39,418 bases of DNA from an uncultured Megamonas sp. (GCA_900556715.1 USPM01000008.1:1-39418), one strand, 5' to 3'. Positions 1 to 8,946 are shown, counted from the stretch's first letter. Numbers and translations are program-made. The notes: generated by a model from the letters alone, not told the origin.

Positions 1-2
1 CT

Positions 3-227
3 GGTGTTTCTGTGAATTTAAATGTAGATACAGGTTATTGTGATATTTTACAAGCAGATAAATTTATTATTTGTTCTGATGGTCTTACTAATATGGTAAA
101 TAATGATGAGTTGAAAAATATCTGTTATGATAATAATGTAACAGATAAGGCTCAACAATTAGTACAAAGAGCAATTAATTACGGCGGAAAAGACAATATT
201 ACATGTATTGTGGTGGAAATATCATGA
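3..227 (+). CDS. prpC: PP2C-family Ser/Thr protein phosphatase, 3' end only
   Basis: This is the C-terminal 74 residues of a gene that begins before the window. The frame is open from base 3, so the GTG at 12 is internal and not a start. The residues DGLTNMV and GGKDNITCIVVEI match the last two conserved PP2C motifs, whose aspartates bind the catalytic metals. PP2C phosphatases of this type reverse the action of PASTA kinases in Firmicutes and Actinobacteria, and such a kinase lies three genes downstream. The stop codon overlaps the ATG of the next gene (ATGA), which implies translational coupling. The N-terminal half cannot be assessed. Confidence 0.88.
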   Translation, partial: GVSVNLNVDTGYCDILQADKFIICSDGLTNMVNNDELKNICYDNNVTDKAQQLVQRAINYGGKDNITCIVVEIS

Positions 228-1468
228 TAAAAAATGGATATATAACATTAGTTTTTTCAATACTTTTATTATTTTTAGGAAGTTTATTAGTTAATATTAA
301 AAATAATAATTTGACTATTGAAGCATTTATTCCAGCAATAGTGTTATCTGTTATTTTTATCGCAGTACAAATAATAAGTACGAAGATGCGAAAAAATGCA
401 GATAATTATTTATTATCGCTAGTTATGTTTATGTCAAGTATTAGTGCTATTATGATTTTACGCTTAAAGCCAGATTTATATGTTCATCAAATCATGTGGA
501 TATGTATAGGGCTTATTGTATTTTTGGTAATAGTAATGAGTGCAGATAAAATCTTAGATTTATTGAATTATCCTTATGTATTGGGCTTGGGGGCTTTGAT
601 TATTATCTGTTCAGTGCTAATATTTGGTACAGATATAAGTGGTAATCGTAACTGGATTATCTTGGGACCTATTCAGGTACAACCTTCAGAGTTTGCTAAG
701 TTATTTATTATTGCCTTTTTATCTTCATTTTTATCTGAAAATAAAAATGTATTGATATTACCTAGTAGAGGTTGGAAATTTATTCATTTACCGCCATTTA
801 GATTTTTAGCTCCATTGTTATTGATATGGAGTGCATCAATTTTAATGTTCGTAAGTCTTAGAGATTTAGGTTCAGCATTATTATTCTTTGGTATTGTTGT
901 CATCATGACTTATGTAGCTACAGGAAAGAAAATATATGTAGTGATAGCATTATTATTCTTTTCGTTATCATCATATATAAGCTATCTATTATTTGGTCAT
1001 GTACAGACACGTGTAGCTATTTGGTTACATCCTTGGGATGATCCAATGGGCAGTGCTTATCAGATTGTGCAATCATTATTTGCCTTTGGCTATGGCGGAG
1101 TTTTTGGGACAGGATATACTTTTGGTTTTCCTCGCCTAATACCAGAGGTTCATACTGATTTTATTTTTGCAGCTATTGGTGAAGAATTTGGTCTGATAGG
1201 TGTAACTTTCTTATTGTTAGCATTTTTATTATTATTTATACGTGGTACCAAGATTGCATTATTATTGACTAATGAAAAATATAAATTGATGGCATTTGGT
1301 CTAGCAATAACTTTGTTATTGCAAACCTTTATTATTTTAGCTGGTGTAACTAAGCTGTTACCACTTACAGGTATTACCTTACCTTTTATTAGTTATGGTG
1401 GTAGTTCTATGGTTTCATCTTTCATTTCACTAGGGCTATTATATGCACTTAGTAGCAAGGAGAGATAA
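224..1468 (+). CDS. ftsW: SEDS-family peptidoglycan glycosyltransferase (FtsW/RodA/SpoVE)
   Basis: A polytopic inner-membrane protein of 414 residues. SEDS proteins polymerise lipid II into glycan strands together with a class B PBP. The visible signatures are GNRNWIILGPIQVQPSEFAK, then IPEVHTDFIFAAIGEEFG, then PLTGITLPFISYGGSS near the C terminus, all diagnostic of the family. About ten hydrophobic segments are spread along the chain. The ATG at 224 overlaps the phosphatase stop and follows GGTGG; an in-frame ATG at 203 lies inside the phosphatase gene and has no ribosome site. The partner PBP starts 2 nt after the stop. FtsW and RodA cannot be separated by eye; its place next to a PknB-type kinase resembles the rodA-pbpA pair of Actinobacteria. 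Confidence 0.93.
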   Translation: MIKNGYITLVFSILLLFLGSLLVNIKNNNLTIEAFIPAIVLSVIFIAVQIISTKMRKNADNYLLSLVMFMSSISAIMILRLKPDLYVHQIMWICIGLIVFLVIVMSADKILDLLNYPYVLGLGALIIICSVLIFGTDISGNRNWIILGPIQVQPSEFAKLFIIAFLSSFLSENKNVLILPSRGWKFIHLPPFRFLAPLLLIWSASILMFVSLRDLGSALLFFGIVVIMTYVATGKKIYVVIALLFFSLSSYISYLLFGHVQTRVAIWLHPWDDPMGSAYQIVQSLFAFGYGGVFGTGYTFGFPRLIPEVHTDFIFAAIGEEFGLIGVTFLLLAFLLLFIRGTKIALLLTNEKYKLMAFGLAITLLLQTFIILAGVTKLLPLTGITLPFISYGGSSMVSSFISLGLLYALSSKER

Positions 1469-1470
1469 GT

Positions 1471-2895
1471 TTGCATAGACAAAATAATATAGATAAACAT
1501 ATATATACAATTGTAAAAGTATTTATTGGCTTATTTGCAATAATTTTTATTAATTTAGCATATATTCAAGTGTATCAAGCAGAAGCTTTACTAAAAGATA
1601 GCCATAATTCTCATGTAGCAGAAAAAGCTGCACAGGTACAACGAGGTAAAATATTGGATAGAAATGGTATTGTACTTGCTGATACTAATATTGATGAAAA
1701 AAATAATTTTAAACGAGTGTATCCTTATGGAGAAGTTTTTGCTTCGCCAATTGGTTATGTAAGTGATAAATTAGGTTATGCTGGTATAGAAAGTACGCAA
1801 AATACTTATCTTGCAGGTAATAATTTAGTATTGCACGCTTTAGGGCCAATAGCACAGCTCTTTGAGCAAAATGTGGGAAATGATGTTCATTTAACACTGA
1901 ATGCTGATTATCAACAAGCTGCTTACGATGCTTTAGGTAATCGTAAAGGAGCTGTTGTCGTATTGAATCGCAAAACTGGAGAAGTTTTGGCAATGGTAAG
2001 TAGACCGATGTTTAACCCAAATACAATCGATGATGATTGGGATAATCTTCGCGTAGATGAAAATAGTCCGCTATTAAATCGTGCAAGTCAAGGGCTATAT
2101 CCACCTGGTTCAGTAATTAAACCAATGATAGGTGATGGTGCATTGACTACAGGAGTAGCTGATACAGGTACAGTTGTTAATTGTACTGGTGCTTTACAAT
2201 TAAGTGGAGGTTACTCTTTATCTGATAGTAGTGGTGAGGTTCATGGTAGTGTAAATTTAGCTAAAGCTATAGAAGAATCTTGTAATAGTTATTTTGGGAC
2301 TATGGGTATACGTTTAGGTAGTAAAGGCTTAAAAGATACTTTTTCTCGTTTTGGTTATGATCAAGAACTTGATACGGATTTTATCAATAATAAACCGCAA
2401 TTACCTGATTTTGATAATTTAAGTGATGGGGAACTCGCTCAAGTAGGTATTGGACAATCTACTTTACTCGTAACACCACTTCGCATGGCTATGTTAGCTG
2501 GAAGTATTGGTAATGATGGTATTATGATGAAACCTTTTGTAGTAAAAGAAATTACAGCTCCAGATAATAGTGTTTTGGAACAACATCAACCAATGACTTG
2601 GCGACAAGTATCCTCACCAGAAATAATAAACATTATTTATGAAGATATGAAGAATGTTATTAATCATGGTACAGGTACAAGAGCCAATGTTCCTGGTATT
2701 GAAATGATAGGTAAAACAGGTACTGCTGAAAATTCTACAGGTAAAGACCATGCATGGTTTATCGGCTGTGCAAATATGCCAAATGAAGATATTGCATTTG
2801 CCGTTATCGTAGAAAATAGTGGATTTGGTGGTAGTGAGGCTGCACCTATTATAAAAAGTATACTCACAAGTATTTTAGCAAAGGAAGGGAAGTAA
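1471..2895 (+). CDS. pbpA: Class B penicillin-binding protein (transpeptidase), PbpA-like
   Basis: A D,D-transpeptidase that cross-links peptidoglycan, 474 residues. It has one N-terminal membrane anchor (about residues 14-32). The three penicillin-binding motifs are present: S214-V-I-K217 with the catalytic serine, S270-C-N272, and K415-T-G417. At 474 residues it is shorter than typical PBP2/PBP3 and close to the compact PbpA type, so the N-terminal module is reduced. It starts with TTG at 1471 after AAGGAGAGA, 2 nt downstream of the SEDS stop, and the kinase ATG follows 1 nt after its own stop. It probably acts with the SEDS protein as one polymerase/cross-linker pair and is made from the same mRNA. 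Confidence 0.93.
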   Translation: MHRQNNIDKHIYTIVKVFIGLFAIIFINLAYIQVYQAEALLKDSHNSHVAEKAAQVQRGKILDRNGIVLADTNIDEKNNFKRVYPYGEVFASPIGYVSDKLGYAGIESTQNTYLAGNNLVLHALGPIAQLFEQNVGNDVHLTLNADYQQAAYDALGNRKGAVVVLNRKTGEVLAMVSRPMFNPNTIDDDWDNLRVDENSPLLNRASQGLYPPGSVIKPMIGDGALTTGVADTGTVVNCTGALQLSGGYSLSDSSGEVHGSVNLAKAIEESCNSYFGTMGIRLGSKGLKDTFSRFGYDQELDTDFINNKPQLPDFDNLSDGELAQVGIGQSTLLVTPLRMAMLAGSIGNDGIMMKPFVVKEITAPDNSVLEQHQPMTWRQVSSPEIINIIYEDMKNVINHGTGTRANVPGIEMIGKTGTAENSTGKDHAWFIGCANMPNEDIAFAVIVENSGFGGSEAAPIIKSILTSILAKEGK

Positions 2896-2896
2896 A

Positions 2897-4717
2897 ATGT
2901 CTACGCTCTTAGACAATCGTTATGAATTAATTGAACGTATAGGCGACGGTGGTATGGCAGAAGTTTATCGTGCTCACGATAAAATGCTAGACCGTTTCGT
3001 GGCTATTAAAATTTTACATCCGCAATTTACAAGTGATGAATCATTTGTAAAAAGATTTCGTCGTGAGGCCCAAGGAGCTGCTAAATTATCACATCCAAAT
3101 ATTGTTAGTATTTATGATGTAGGCTCTTGTGATGGTAAATATTATATAGTAATGGAATATATAAAAGGGGAAACTTTAAAAGATAAAATCAATCGTGAAG
3201 GCCCTTTGGATATAGATACAACACTTGAAATTGTTGAAGAAATTGCAGGAGCATTAGAAAATGCCCATGCAAATCATCTTGTACATTGTGATATAAAACC
3301 ACATAATATTTTAATCAATGAGGCAGGTCATGTGAAAGTAGCTGATTTCGGTATAGCTAGAGCTACTTCTTCTTCAACAATCACGTATACAGGTTCTATT
3401 GTGGGTTCTGTACATTATTTTTCACCAGAACAAGCTAAAGGTCATACTATTAGTCCTAAATCAGATATTTATTCTTTAGGTGTAGTAATGTATGAAATGC
3501 TTACAGGTAAAGTGCCTTTCACAGGTGAAACTGCTGTAAGTATTGCTATAAAACATCTTCAAGAGCCACCTATTCCACCACATGAATTACGTCCTGATAT
3601 ACCGCCAATTGTTGAGGCTATAGTATTAAAGGCAATGGATAAAAATCCAGATAATCGTTTTTCCAGTACAGAGTTAATAAAGGAAATTGAGCAGGCAAAA
3701 AGAAAGCCATTTACAAAGGTCAATGTACCAACAGAAGATCCATTTGCAACAAGAGTGCTTACTAGTGAAGAAATGGAACAATTACAAAATATTGAGCCAA
3801 AGAAAACAACAGTAACACCAAATTATAATAAGCCTGTATATCAAGAAGTTACAAATAATGTACCAAAACAAAAATCGACAAGTTTCTTTGGTAAAAAGTT
3901 TATCATGGGATTGATTTTAATCTTGGTATTGGGTTTTGGTGTAGGTGCATTTTTATCATATGGGGATTTTTGGAGTAGCGAAACAGTGGAAGTGCCAAAT
4001 GTAGTAGGCATGAGTCAAGCTCAAGCAGAAGAAACATTAAAAGCTGAAAACTTGCGTGTAGAAGTAGCAGAAACATTTGATGATTCCGTGCCGGTAGGTA
4101 AAGTCGCTTCTCAAACTCCAGAAGCAGGAAAGACTGTAAAAGCAAATCGTCTAGTTACTATATATGTTAGTAAAGGCGGAGAAGAAATCAATATGATCAA
4201 TTTGGTAGGTATGAGCCAAAGCGAAGCTGAAAGTCAACTTACTAAATTAGGCTTAAAAGTAGGTCAAGTAACAGCAGAGTATTCAGATAAACCAAGTGGT
4301 ACTATCTTGAAACAATCTGTAGGTGCTAATGATAAAGTTAAAAAAGGTACAAGTATAAACCTTGTTGTAAGTAAGGGAAAAGAAGAAGTCAAAAAAGTAT
4401 CTGTACCAAATGTAGTAGGACAATCTGTAGATTCTGCTAGAGCTAGTTTAGAAGCACAAGGATTTAATGTGAGTGCTAGTGCTTCATCTGGTAGCGTAAC
4501 AGCACAGAGTATATCTGCTGGTTCACAGGTAGAAGCTGGTAGTACAATAGAATTGACTGTTTCTTCTGGTAGTGCAGACAGACATGATAATACTCAAAAC
4601 ACATCTAAGACAGAACAACATGAACAGACAAATACTACACATGATAATACAACTACAACAACTCCTGCTCCACAAGAAAAACCAGCAGTAGTAGTACCTC
4701 AACGACAGAGAGATTAA
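2897..4717 (+). CDS. pknB: PASTA-domain Ser/Thr protein kinase (PrkC/PknB/Stk type)
   Basis: A membrane-spanning receptor kinase of 606 residues that senses muropeptides or lipid II and controls wall synthesis and growth. The kinase domain (about 9-270) has a Gly loop GDGGMAEV (16-23), Lys38, the catalytic loop H130-C-D132-IKPHN, D150-F-G and SPEQA. The usual HRD arginine is a cysteine. A juxtamembrane linker runs to about 330, then one transmembrane segment (about 334-355). Three extracytoplasmic PASTA repeats follow (about 363-427, 432-498, 503-560); the third is short and Ser/Ala-rich. A Thr/Asn/Gln/His-rich tail ends the protein. It is the last gene of the wall cluster. The rsgA gene that often follows prkC is not here; queC comes next. 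Confidence 0.95.
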   Translation: MSTLLDNRYELIERIGDGGMAEVYRAHDKMLDRFVAIKILHPQFTSDESFVKRFRREAQGAAKLSHPNIVSIYDVGSCDGKYYIVMEYIKGETLKDKINREGPLDIDTTLEIVEEIAGALENAHANHLVHCDIKPHNILINEAGHVKVADFGIARATSSSTITYTGSIVGSVHYFSPEQAKGHTISPKSDIYSLGVVMYEMLTGKVPFTGETAVSIAIKHLQEPPIPPHELRPDIPPIVEAIVLKAMDKNPDNRFSSTELIKEIEQAKRKPFTKVNVPTEDPFATRVLTSEEMEQLQNIEPKKTTVTPNYNKPVYQEVTNNVPKQKSTSFFGKKFIMGLILILVLGFGVGAFLSYGDFWSSETVEVPNVVGMSQAQAEETLKAENLRVEVAETFDDSVPVGKVASQTPEAGKTVKANRLVTIYVSKGGEEINMINLVGMSQSEAESQLTKLGLKVGQVTAEYSDKPSGTILKQSVGANDKVKKGTSINLVVSKGKEEVKKVSVPNVVGQSVDSARASLEAQGFNVSASASSGSVTAQSISAGSQVEAGSTIELTVSSGSADRHDNTQNTSKTEQHEQTNTTHDNTTTTTPAPQEKPAVVVPQRQRD

Positions 4718-4779
4718 ATATAGTAATTAATCATTAATAATTTGATAGATTGATTGAATTTGTGAAGGAGGATTATGTA

Positions 4780-5505
4780 ATGAATGCCGTTATTTTATTA
4801 TCTGGTGGATTAGATTCCACAACTTGTATGGCAGTAGCTAAACAGCAAGGTTATGATTTATATCCTATAAGTTTTAATTATCATCAACGCAATAAAATTG
4901 AACTTGAAGGTGCCAAAGAAATTGCTAAATTTTTTGGTGCAAAAAAACATTTGATTATTGATACAAATATGAATGCTATTGGCGGTTCTGCATTAACTGA
5001 TGAAAATATTGAAGTACCAGAAGGTAATGTTGAACGCAAAGATAATGATGTGCCAGTAACATATGTACCATCAAGAAATTTGATTTTCTTAAGTTATGCT
5101 TTAGGTTATGCTGAAGTAGTAAAAGCAGAGGCTATCTTTATCGGTGTTAATGCAGTTGATTTTTCTGGATATCCTGATTGCAGACCAGAATTTATCCAGA
5201 AATTCCAGGATATGGCAGATTATGCTTGTAAAACAACTGCTGTTGATGGCAAAAAAATAAAGATTGTAACACCTCTACAATCTTTATCTAAAAAAGAAAT
5301 CATTCAATTAGGTACAAAATTAGGAGCACCATATCATTTGACTCGCAGTTGTTATAATGGCAGAGAAAAAGCTTGTGGTGTTTGCGATAGTTGTAAACTT
5401 CGTTTGAGAGGTTTTGCTGAAGCTGGTATTAAAGATCCTATTGCTTATGAAAAAAATTATAATGATGTAACTAAAAATCATATTGCTTATGAAAACGGAG
5501 AGTGA
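4780..5505 (+). CDS. queC: 7-cyano-7-deazaguanine (preQ0) synthase QueC
   Basis: Converts 7-carboxy-7-deazaguanine to preQ0 with ATP and ammonia in queuosine tRNA biosynthesis; cytosolic. The N terminus carries the PP-loop ATP-binding motif LSGGLDSTT. The C terminus has the zinc-binding cysteines in SCYNGREKACGVCDSCKLR. The protein is 241 residues, normal for the family. AAGGAGG at 4764-4770 fixes the start at the ATG at 4780; an in-frame TTG at 4750 lies upstream of that site and is rejected. No preQ1 riboswitch is recognisable in the 62-nt gap after the kinase gene. folE2, which makes the precursor of the same pathway, follows with only 4 nt between the genes. queD and queE are not in the window. 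Confidence 0.96.
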   Translation: MNAVILLSGGLDSTTCMAVAKQQGYDLYPISFNYHQRNKIELEGAKEIAKFFGAKKHLIIDTNMNAIGGSALTDENIEVPEGNVERKDNDVPVTYVPSRNLIFLSYALGYAEVVKAEAIFIGVNAVDFSGYPDCRPEFIQKFQDMADYACKTTAVDGKKIKIVTPLQSLSKKEIIQLGTKLGAPYHLTRSCYNGREKACGVCDSCKLRLRGFAEAGIKDPIAYEKNYNDVTKNHIAYENGE

Positions 5506-5509
5506 AAAT

Positions 5510-6298
5510 TTGCAAGATGTACAAAATAGAGTAGATAAACGCGGTATTGCCATTCAACGAGTGGGTATCAGCGATGTTTATTTACCATTACAAATAAAGC
5601 AAGAACAGCATAGTCAGCCAGTTATGGCTAGATTAAAATTTACTGTGGATTTGCCAATGGAATATAAAGGCACACATATGAGTCGTTTTCAAGAAATTTT
5701 GACTAAGTGGCATACAAATCCTATTGGGCAGACTGAAATTGGCAATATTTTAGATGAAGCTATTGCAAAATTAAGTTCTAATTCAGCTCATTTATCTATG
5801 AGTTTTAAATACTTTATAGAGAAGACTGCTCCTGTAAGTGGTAAAAAATCTTTATTGGATTTAGATTGTAAAATAAGTGCTGTGAAAACAGTTAATAAAA
5901 GCTCTATGCCATTTACACTAGCTATAAAAATACCAGTTACATCTCTTTGTCCATGTAGTAAAGAAATTTCAGCGTATGGTGCACATAATCAACGCAGTAT
6001 TATTTCTGTAAAGATAAATTATGATGGCAAAAAAACAGCTATAAATATTAAAGATATTGTAAGCTTGATAGAAGCACAAGCTTCTTGCCCATTATATCCA
6101 CTATTAAAACGTGAAGATGAAAAATATGTAACAGAAAAAGCATATGAAAATCCGAAATTTGTAGAAGATATTTTACGCGATTGTGTATTAGCACTTAGAA
6201 CATTAGATGATATCAATTATTTCTCTGTAGAATGTGAAAACTTTGAGTCCATTCATAATCATAATGCCTATGCTAGTCATGTAGAATATTTAAAATAA
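5510..6298 (+). CDS. folE2: GTP cyclohydrolase IB (FolE2)
   Basis: Hydrolyses GTP to 7,8-dihydroneopterin triphosphate, the entry step for folate and for queuosine precursors. FolE2 is the type that is less dependent on zinc than FolE1. The family signature is seen as TSLCPCSKEISAYGAHNQRS with the metal-binding cysteine, and the C-terminal NHNAYA is also typical. The TTG at 5510 is preferred because GGAGAG at 5497-5502 lies 7-8 nt before it; an upstream ATG at 5489 would overlap queC and has no ribosome site. The length is then 262 residues, normal for FolE2. Pairing with queC suggests that at least part of its product goes to queuosine. A strong terminator follows. Confidence 0.95.
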   Translation: MQDVQNRVDKRGIAIQRVGISDVYLPLQIKQEQHSQPVMARLKFTVDLPMEYKGTHMSRFQEILTKWHTNPIGQTEIGNILDEAIAKLSSNSAHLSMSFKYFIEKTAPVSGKKSLLDLDCKISAVKTVNKSSMPFTLAIKIPVTSLCPCSKEISAYGAHNQRSIISVKINYDGKKTAINIKDIVSLIEAQASCPLYPLLKREDEKYVTEKAYENPKFVEDILRDCVLALRTLDDINYFSVECENFESIHNHNAYASHVEYLK

Positions 6299-6305
6299 AA
6301 ATCAA

Positions 6306-6342
6306 AGCCTAGATTATAGTTTTATAGTCTAGGCTATTTTTT
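6306..6342 (+). terminator. Intrinsic terminator after folE2
   Basis: A 13-bp stem (6306-6318 with 6323-6335, one G-T wobble) with a 4-nt loop, followed by a run of six T. It closes the wall/queC/folE2 run. Confidence 0.9.
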
Positions 6343-6403
6343 ATAAAAACATTTAGCAATGTTTATAATTTATGTAATCATGGTATTTTTGGCTTTTAAA
6401 GTA

Positions 6404-6448
6404 TATAATTTTCTCATAATTAATAATAAAACAAAAATTATGAGGTGA
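6404..6448 (+). promoter_or_regulatory. Leader of the glycosidase gene: -10 box and inverted repeat over the ribosome site
   Basis: TATAAT at 6404-6409 fits a -10 box, but no good -35 is seen at 17 nt, as expected for an activator-dependent promoter. Downstream, CTCATAATT (6413-6421) and AATTATGAG (6436-6444) form a perfect 9-bp inverted repeat with a 14-nt loop. Its right arm runs into the Shine-Dalgarno GAGGTGA (6442-6448). It could be an RNA hairpin that masks the ribosome site, or a DNA operator. Confidence 0.45.
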
Positions 6449-6452
6449 GTTT

Positions 6453-8099
6453 ATGCTAAAGAATATATTAAAAATAAATAGACCGGATTTTGTTGAGTTG
6501 ACCACAGAAACAAAAACAGTGACTGCTAAATGGGAAAATGATGATTATAATTTAGATGATATAAATGTCAATCTAAATCAGGATAATGAACATTTAGCTA
6601 TTTTTCTTACTGCTCAAACTTCAAAAGTGAAATGGATAAAATTGAGATGGAATAATTTGAGTTGGGATAAAAATGTTCGTTTTTTAGGTGATGCATGGGA
6701 ACGTGGATATGGTGATATGGAATGGAAAGGTATGAATCCAAATCGTTTTATGCCATGGTATTTCTGTGCTAAAAGTGAAGCAAAATCTGCTTGTTATGGG
6801 GTAAAAGTAAGACCTTCAGCAATGTGTTTTTGGCAAGTGGATTCTTTAGGTATGACTTTATTTTTAGATGTTCGTTGTGGTGGTAGCGGTGTAAATCTAA
6901 AAGGTAGAGTGATTAAGCTTGCTGATGTTATAGCTTGTGAAATGCGTGATTGCACTAGTTTTGAAGCTATGCAAGAATTTTGCGGTCAGATGTGTGAAGA
7001 CCCAATTTTGCCTAAATATCCTGTTTATGGTAGCAATAACTGGTATTATGCTTATGGCAAAAGTTCAGAAAGTGAAATTCTAGCTGATTGTGATTATATT
7101 TTAAATCTAACAAAAGATATAGAAAATAAACCATATATGGTTATTGATGATTGTTGGCAAGAACATCATCGTTTAAATGAATATAATGGTGGTCCATGGA
7201 CAAAGGGAAATGAAAAATTCCCAGATATGAAAGATTTAGCTGATAAATTAGTGCAAAAAGGCGTGCGTCCAGGTATTTGGGTGAGATTATTATTAAATGA
7301 AGATGAAAATATAAAAAATGAGTGGAGATTATCACATAATAATTGTATCGACCCAACTAATCCAGAAGCACTCAATTATATTAAAGAAGATATCAAGAGA
7401 ATTTGTAATTGGGGATATACTTTAATCAAACATGATTTTTCTACTTTTGATTTATTTGGCAAATGGGGCTTTCAAATGAGTCCACTTGTAACAGATGATG
7501 GTTGGCATTTTTATGATGATAGTTTGACAAGTGCTGAAGTGGTGAAATTATTATATAAAGCTATTTTAGATGCAAGTGTGGAAGCTTCTAATGGAGAGAC
7601 TTTGATACTTGGCTGTAATACTATAGGTCATTTAGGTGCAGGTTATATGCATATTAATCGTACTGGTGATGATACAAGTGGTGTTATTTGGGAAAGAACT
7701 AGATTTATGGGCGTGAATACATTAGCTTTCCGTTTACCTCAGCATGGCAAATTCTATGAAATTGATGCTGATTGTGTAGGCATTGATGGCGGTATTTCAT
7801 GGTCAATGAATAAACAATGGGCAGATGTATTAGCGCAAAGTGGAACACCTTTATTTATTTCTGTTAGACCAAATATTTTAAATGAAACAGAAAAACAAGA
7901 ATTACATGAGATTTTAAAAGTAGCATCTAAGCAAGAACATCATGTAATTCCTGTTGATTGGGAAGAAACTACTTGCCCAGAGCATTGGCAAGATAAAGAC
8001 CATGGTATAGATTGCAAATATCAATGGTTTGAAGAAACTGGTTTGAAATTTAATCCAAATTCAATACGTTATCAAACTTTCTTAGCTATGGTTGAATGA
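6453..8099 (+). CDS. Alpha-galactosidase-like glycoside hydrolase (clan GH-D, GH36/GH27-like)
   Basis: A cytosolic glycosidase of 548 residues with no signal peptide. An N-terminal beta-rich region (about 1-185) precedes a TIM barrel. Barrel motifs include YMVIDDCWQ, GVRPGIWVRLL, LIKHDFST with the likely nucleophile D328, and RTGDDTSG (R403, D406/D407) with the likely acid/base. These positions match the alpha-galactosidase/melibiase clan; the exact family and linkage cannot be fixed by eye. The ATG at 6453 follows GAGGTGA. It probably cleaves alpha-galactosides such as melibiose or raffinose inside the cell. The convergent AraC-type regulator next to it supports a sugar-induced module, but no sugar transporter is seen nearby. 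Confidence 0.8.
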   Translation: MLKNILKINRPDFVELTTETKTVTAKWENDDYNLDDINVNLNQDNEHLAIFLTAQTSKVKWIKLRWNNLSWDKNVRFLGDAWERGYGDMEWKGMNPNRFMPWYFCAKSEAKSACYGVKVRPSAMCFWQVDSLGMTLFLDVRCGGSGVNLKGRVIKLADVIACEMRDCTSFEAMQEFCGQMCEDPILPKYPVYGSNNWYYAYGKSSESEILADCDYILNLTKDIENKPYMVIDDCWQEHHRLNEYNGGPWTKGNEKFPDMKDLADKLVQKGVRPGIWVRLLLNEDENIKNEWRLSHNNCIDPTNPEALNYIKEDIKRICNWGYTLIKHDFSTFDLFGKWGFQMSPLVTDDGWHFYDDSLTSAEVVKLLYKAILDASVEASNGETLILGCNTIGHLGAGYMHINRTGDDTSGVIWERTRFMGVNTLAFRLPQHGKFYEIDADCVGIDGGISWSMNKQWADVLAQSGTPLFISVRPNILNETEKQELHEILKVASKQEHHVIPVDWEETTCPEHWQDKDHGIDCKYQWFEETGLKFNPNSIRYQTFLAMVE

Positions 8100-8100
8100 T

Positions 8101-8946
8101 TTAATATTTTACTAAATCGTTTGGTTGGAGATAGTGTTGACGATATTCTCGTGGAGAGATATTCGTAACTTGTTTAAATGCACGTGAAAAAGCAAAAGCA
8201 TTTTTATAGCCACATGATAAAGCTACGCTATAAATAGGAATTTTCGTTTTGCTTAAAAGTTCACGTGCATTTGCTATTTTGGCATTAGTTAAGAATTGTT
8301 GTGGTGAAGTATTTAATTCTTGTTTAAATAATGCATATAAATGACTTCTACTGATATTGAGATATCTAGCGATATCATTTACACTTAAATTAGTAAAAGT
8401 ATTTTTTTCGATATATTCAATCGCTTTAGTTACATAAAAACTATTATTTAATTCGACTTTGTTATAAACACTTTGTAAAGCCTCATGAAGTTTGGCAAAA
8501 ATGAGATATAATTTACTTTGTAGATAACATTCATTTGCAGGTGTGAGTTGATGATAAGAGAGCATTTCTTTGATTATTTCATAGATGGTTTGATTGCAAG
8601 ATAGATTGATAATGGGATTATCTGTATTTAAATTTGACTGTTTAAGTAAGTGAGGCACATAATCGCCATTGAAACAAATCCATGTATAAGTCCATGGGTT
8701 TGTAGGTTCTGCTTTATATAAAGTTACTGTTCCTGGTTCTGTGAGAAAACATTGATTTTCATTTAATTTATAATGTTTATTATTTAGATAATAATGCCCT
8801 TGACCTTTCAAGATAAAATGAAGCATATAATAATTGCGAACAGCTGGCCCATAAGAATGTGTAGCACCACATTTTTCCCAGCCACATGATACTAAATATA
8901 AATCTTTGGAGCTGGTTTTATATTCCATGATTGCAACATCAGACAT
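8101..8946 (-). CDS. AraC-family transcriptional regulator (MsmR/RafR-like layout)
   Basis: A DNA-binding regulator of 281 residues. The N-terminal part (about 25-110) is a cupin-like sugar-sensing domain with HFILKGQGHYYLNN. The C-terminal part (about 180-275) has two helix-turn-helix motifs, including LSVNDIARYLNISRSHLYAL and the family signature ALSCGYKNAFAFSRAFKQV. This arrangement is common in activators of alpha-galactoside or raffinose genes. The ATG at 8946 follows GGTGA on the minus strand. Its stop lies 1 nt from the stop of the glycosidase gene, so the two are convergent and probably functionally linked. It is divergent from the PHP gene at 9133, sharing a 186-nt intergenic region. 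Confidence 0.88.
   Translation of the reverse strand: MSDVAIMEYKTSSKDLYLVSCGWEKCGATHSYGPAVRNYYMLHFILKGQGHYYLNNKHYKLNENQCFLTEPGTVTLYKAEPTNPWTYTWICFNGDYVPHLLKQSNLNTDNPIINLSCNQTIYEIIKEMLSYHQLTPANECYLQSKLYLIFAKLHEALQSVYNKVELNNSFYVTKAIEYIEKNTFTNLSVNDIARYLNISRSHLYALFKQELNTSPQQFLTNAKIANARELLSKTKIPIYSVALSCGYKNAFAFSRAFKQVTNISPREYRQHYLQPNDLVKY

Noticed and set aside
4717..4779. Possible preQ1 riboswitch before queC
   Set aside because: The gap is only 62 nt, AT-rich and lacks the stem and A-rich tail of the preQ1 class I or II motif.
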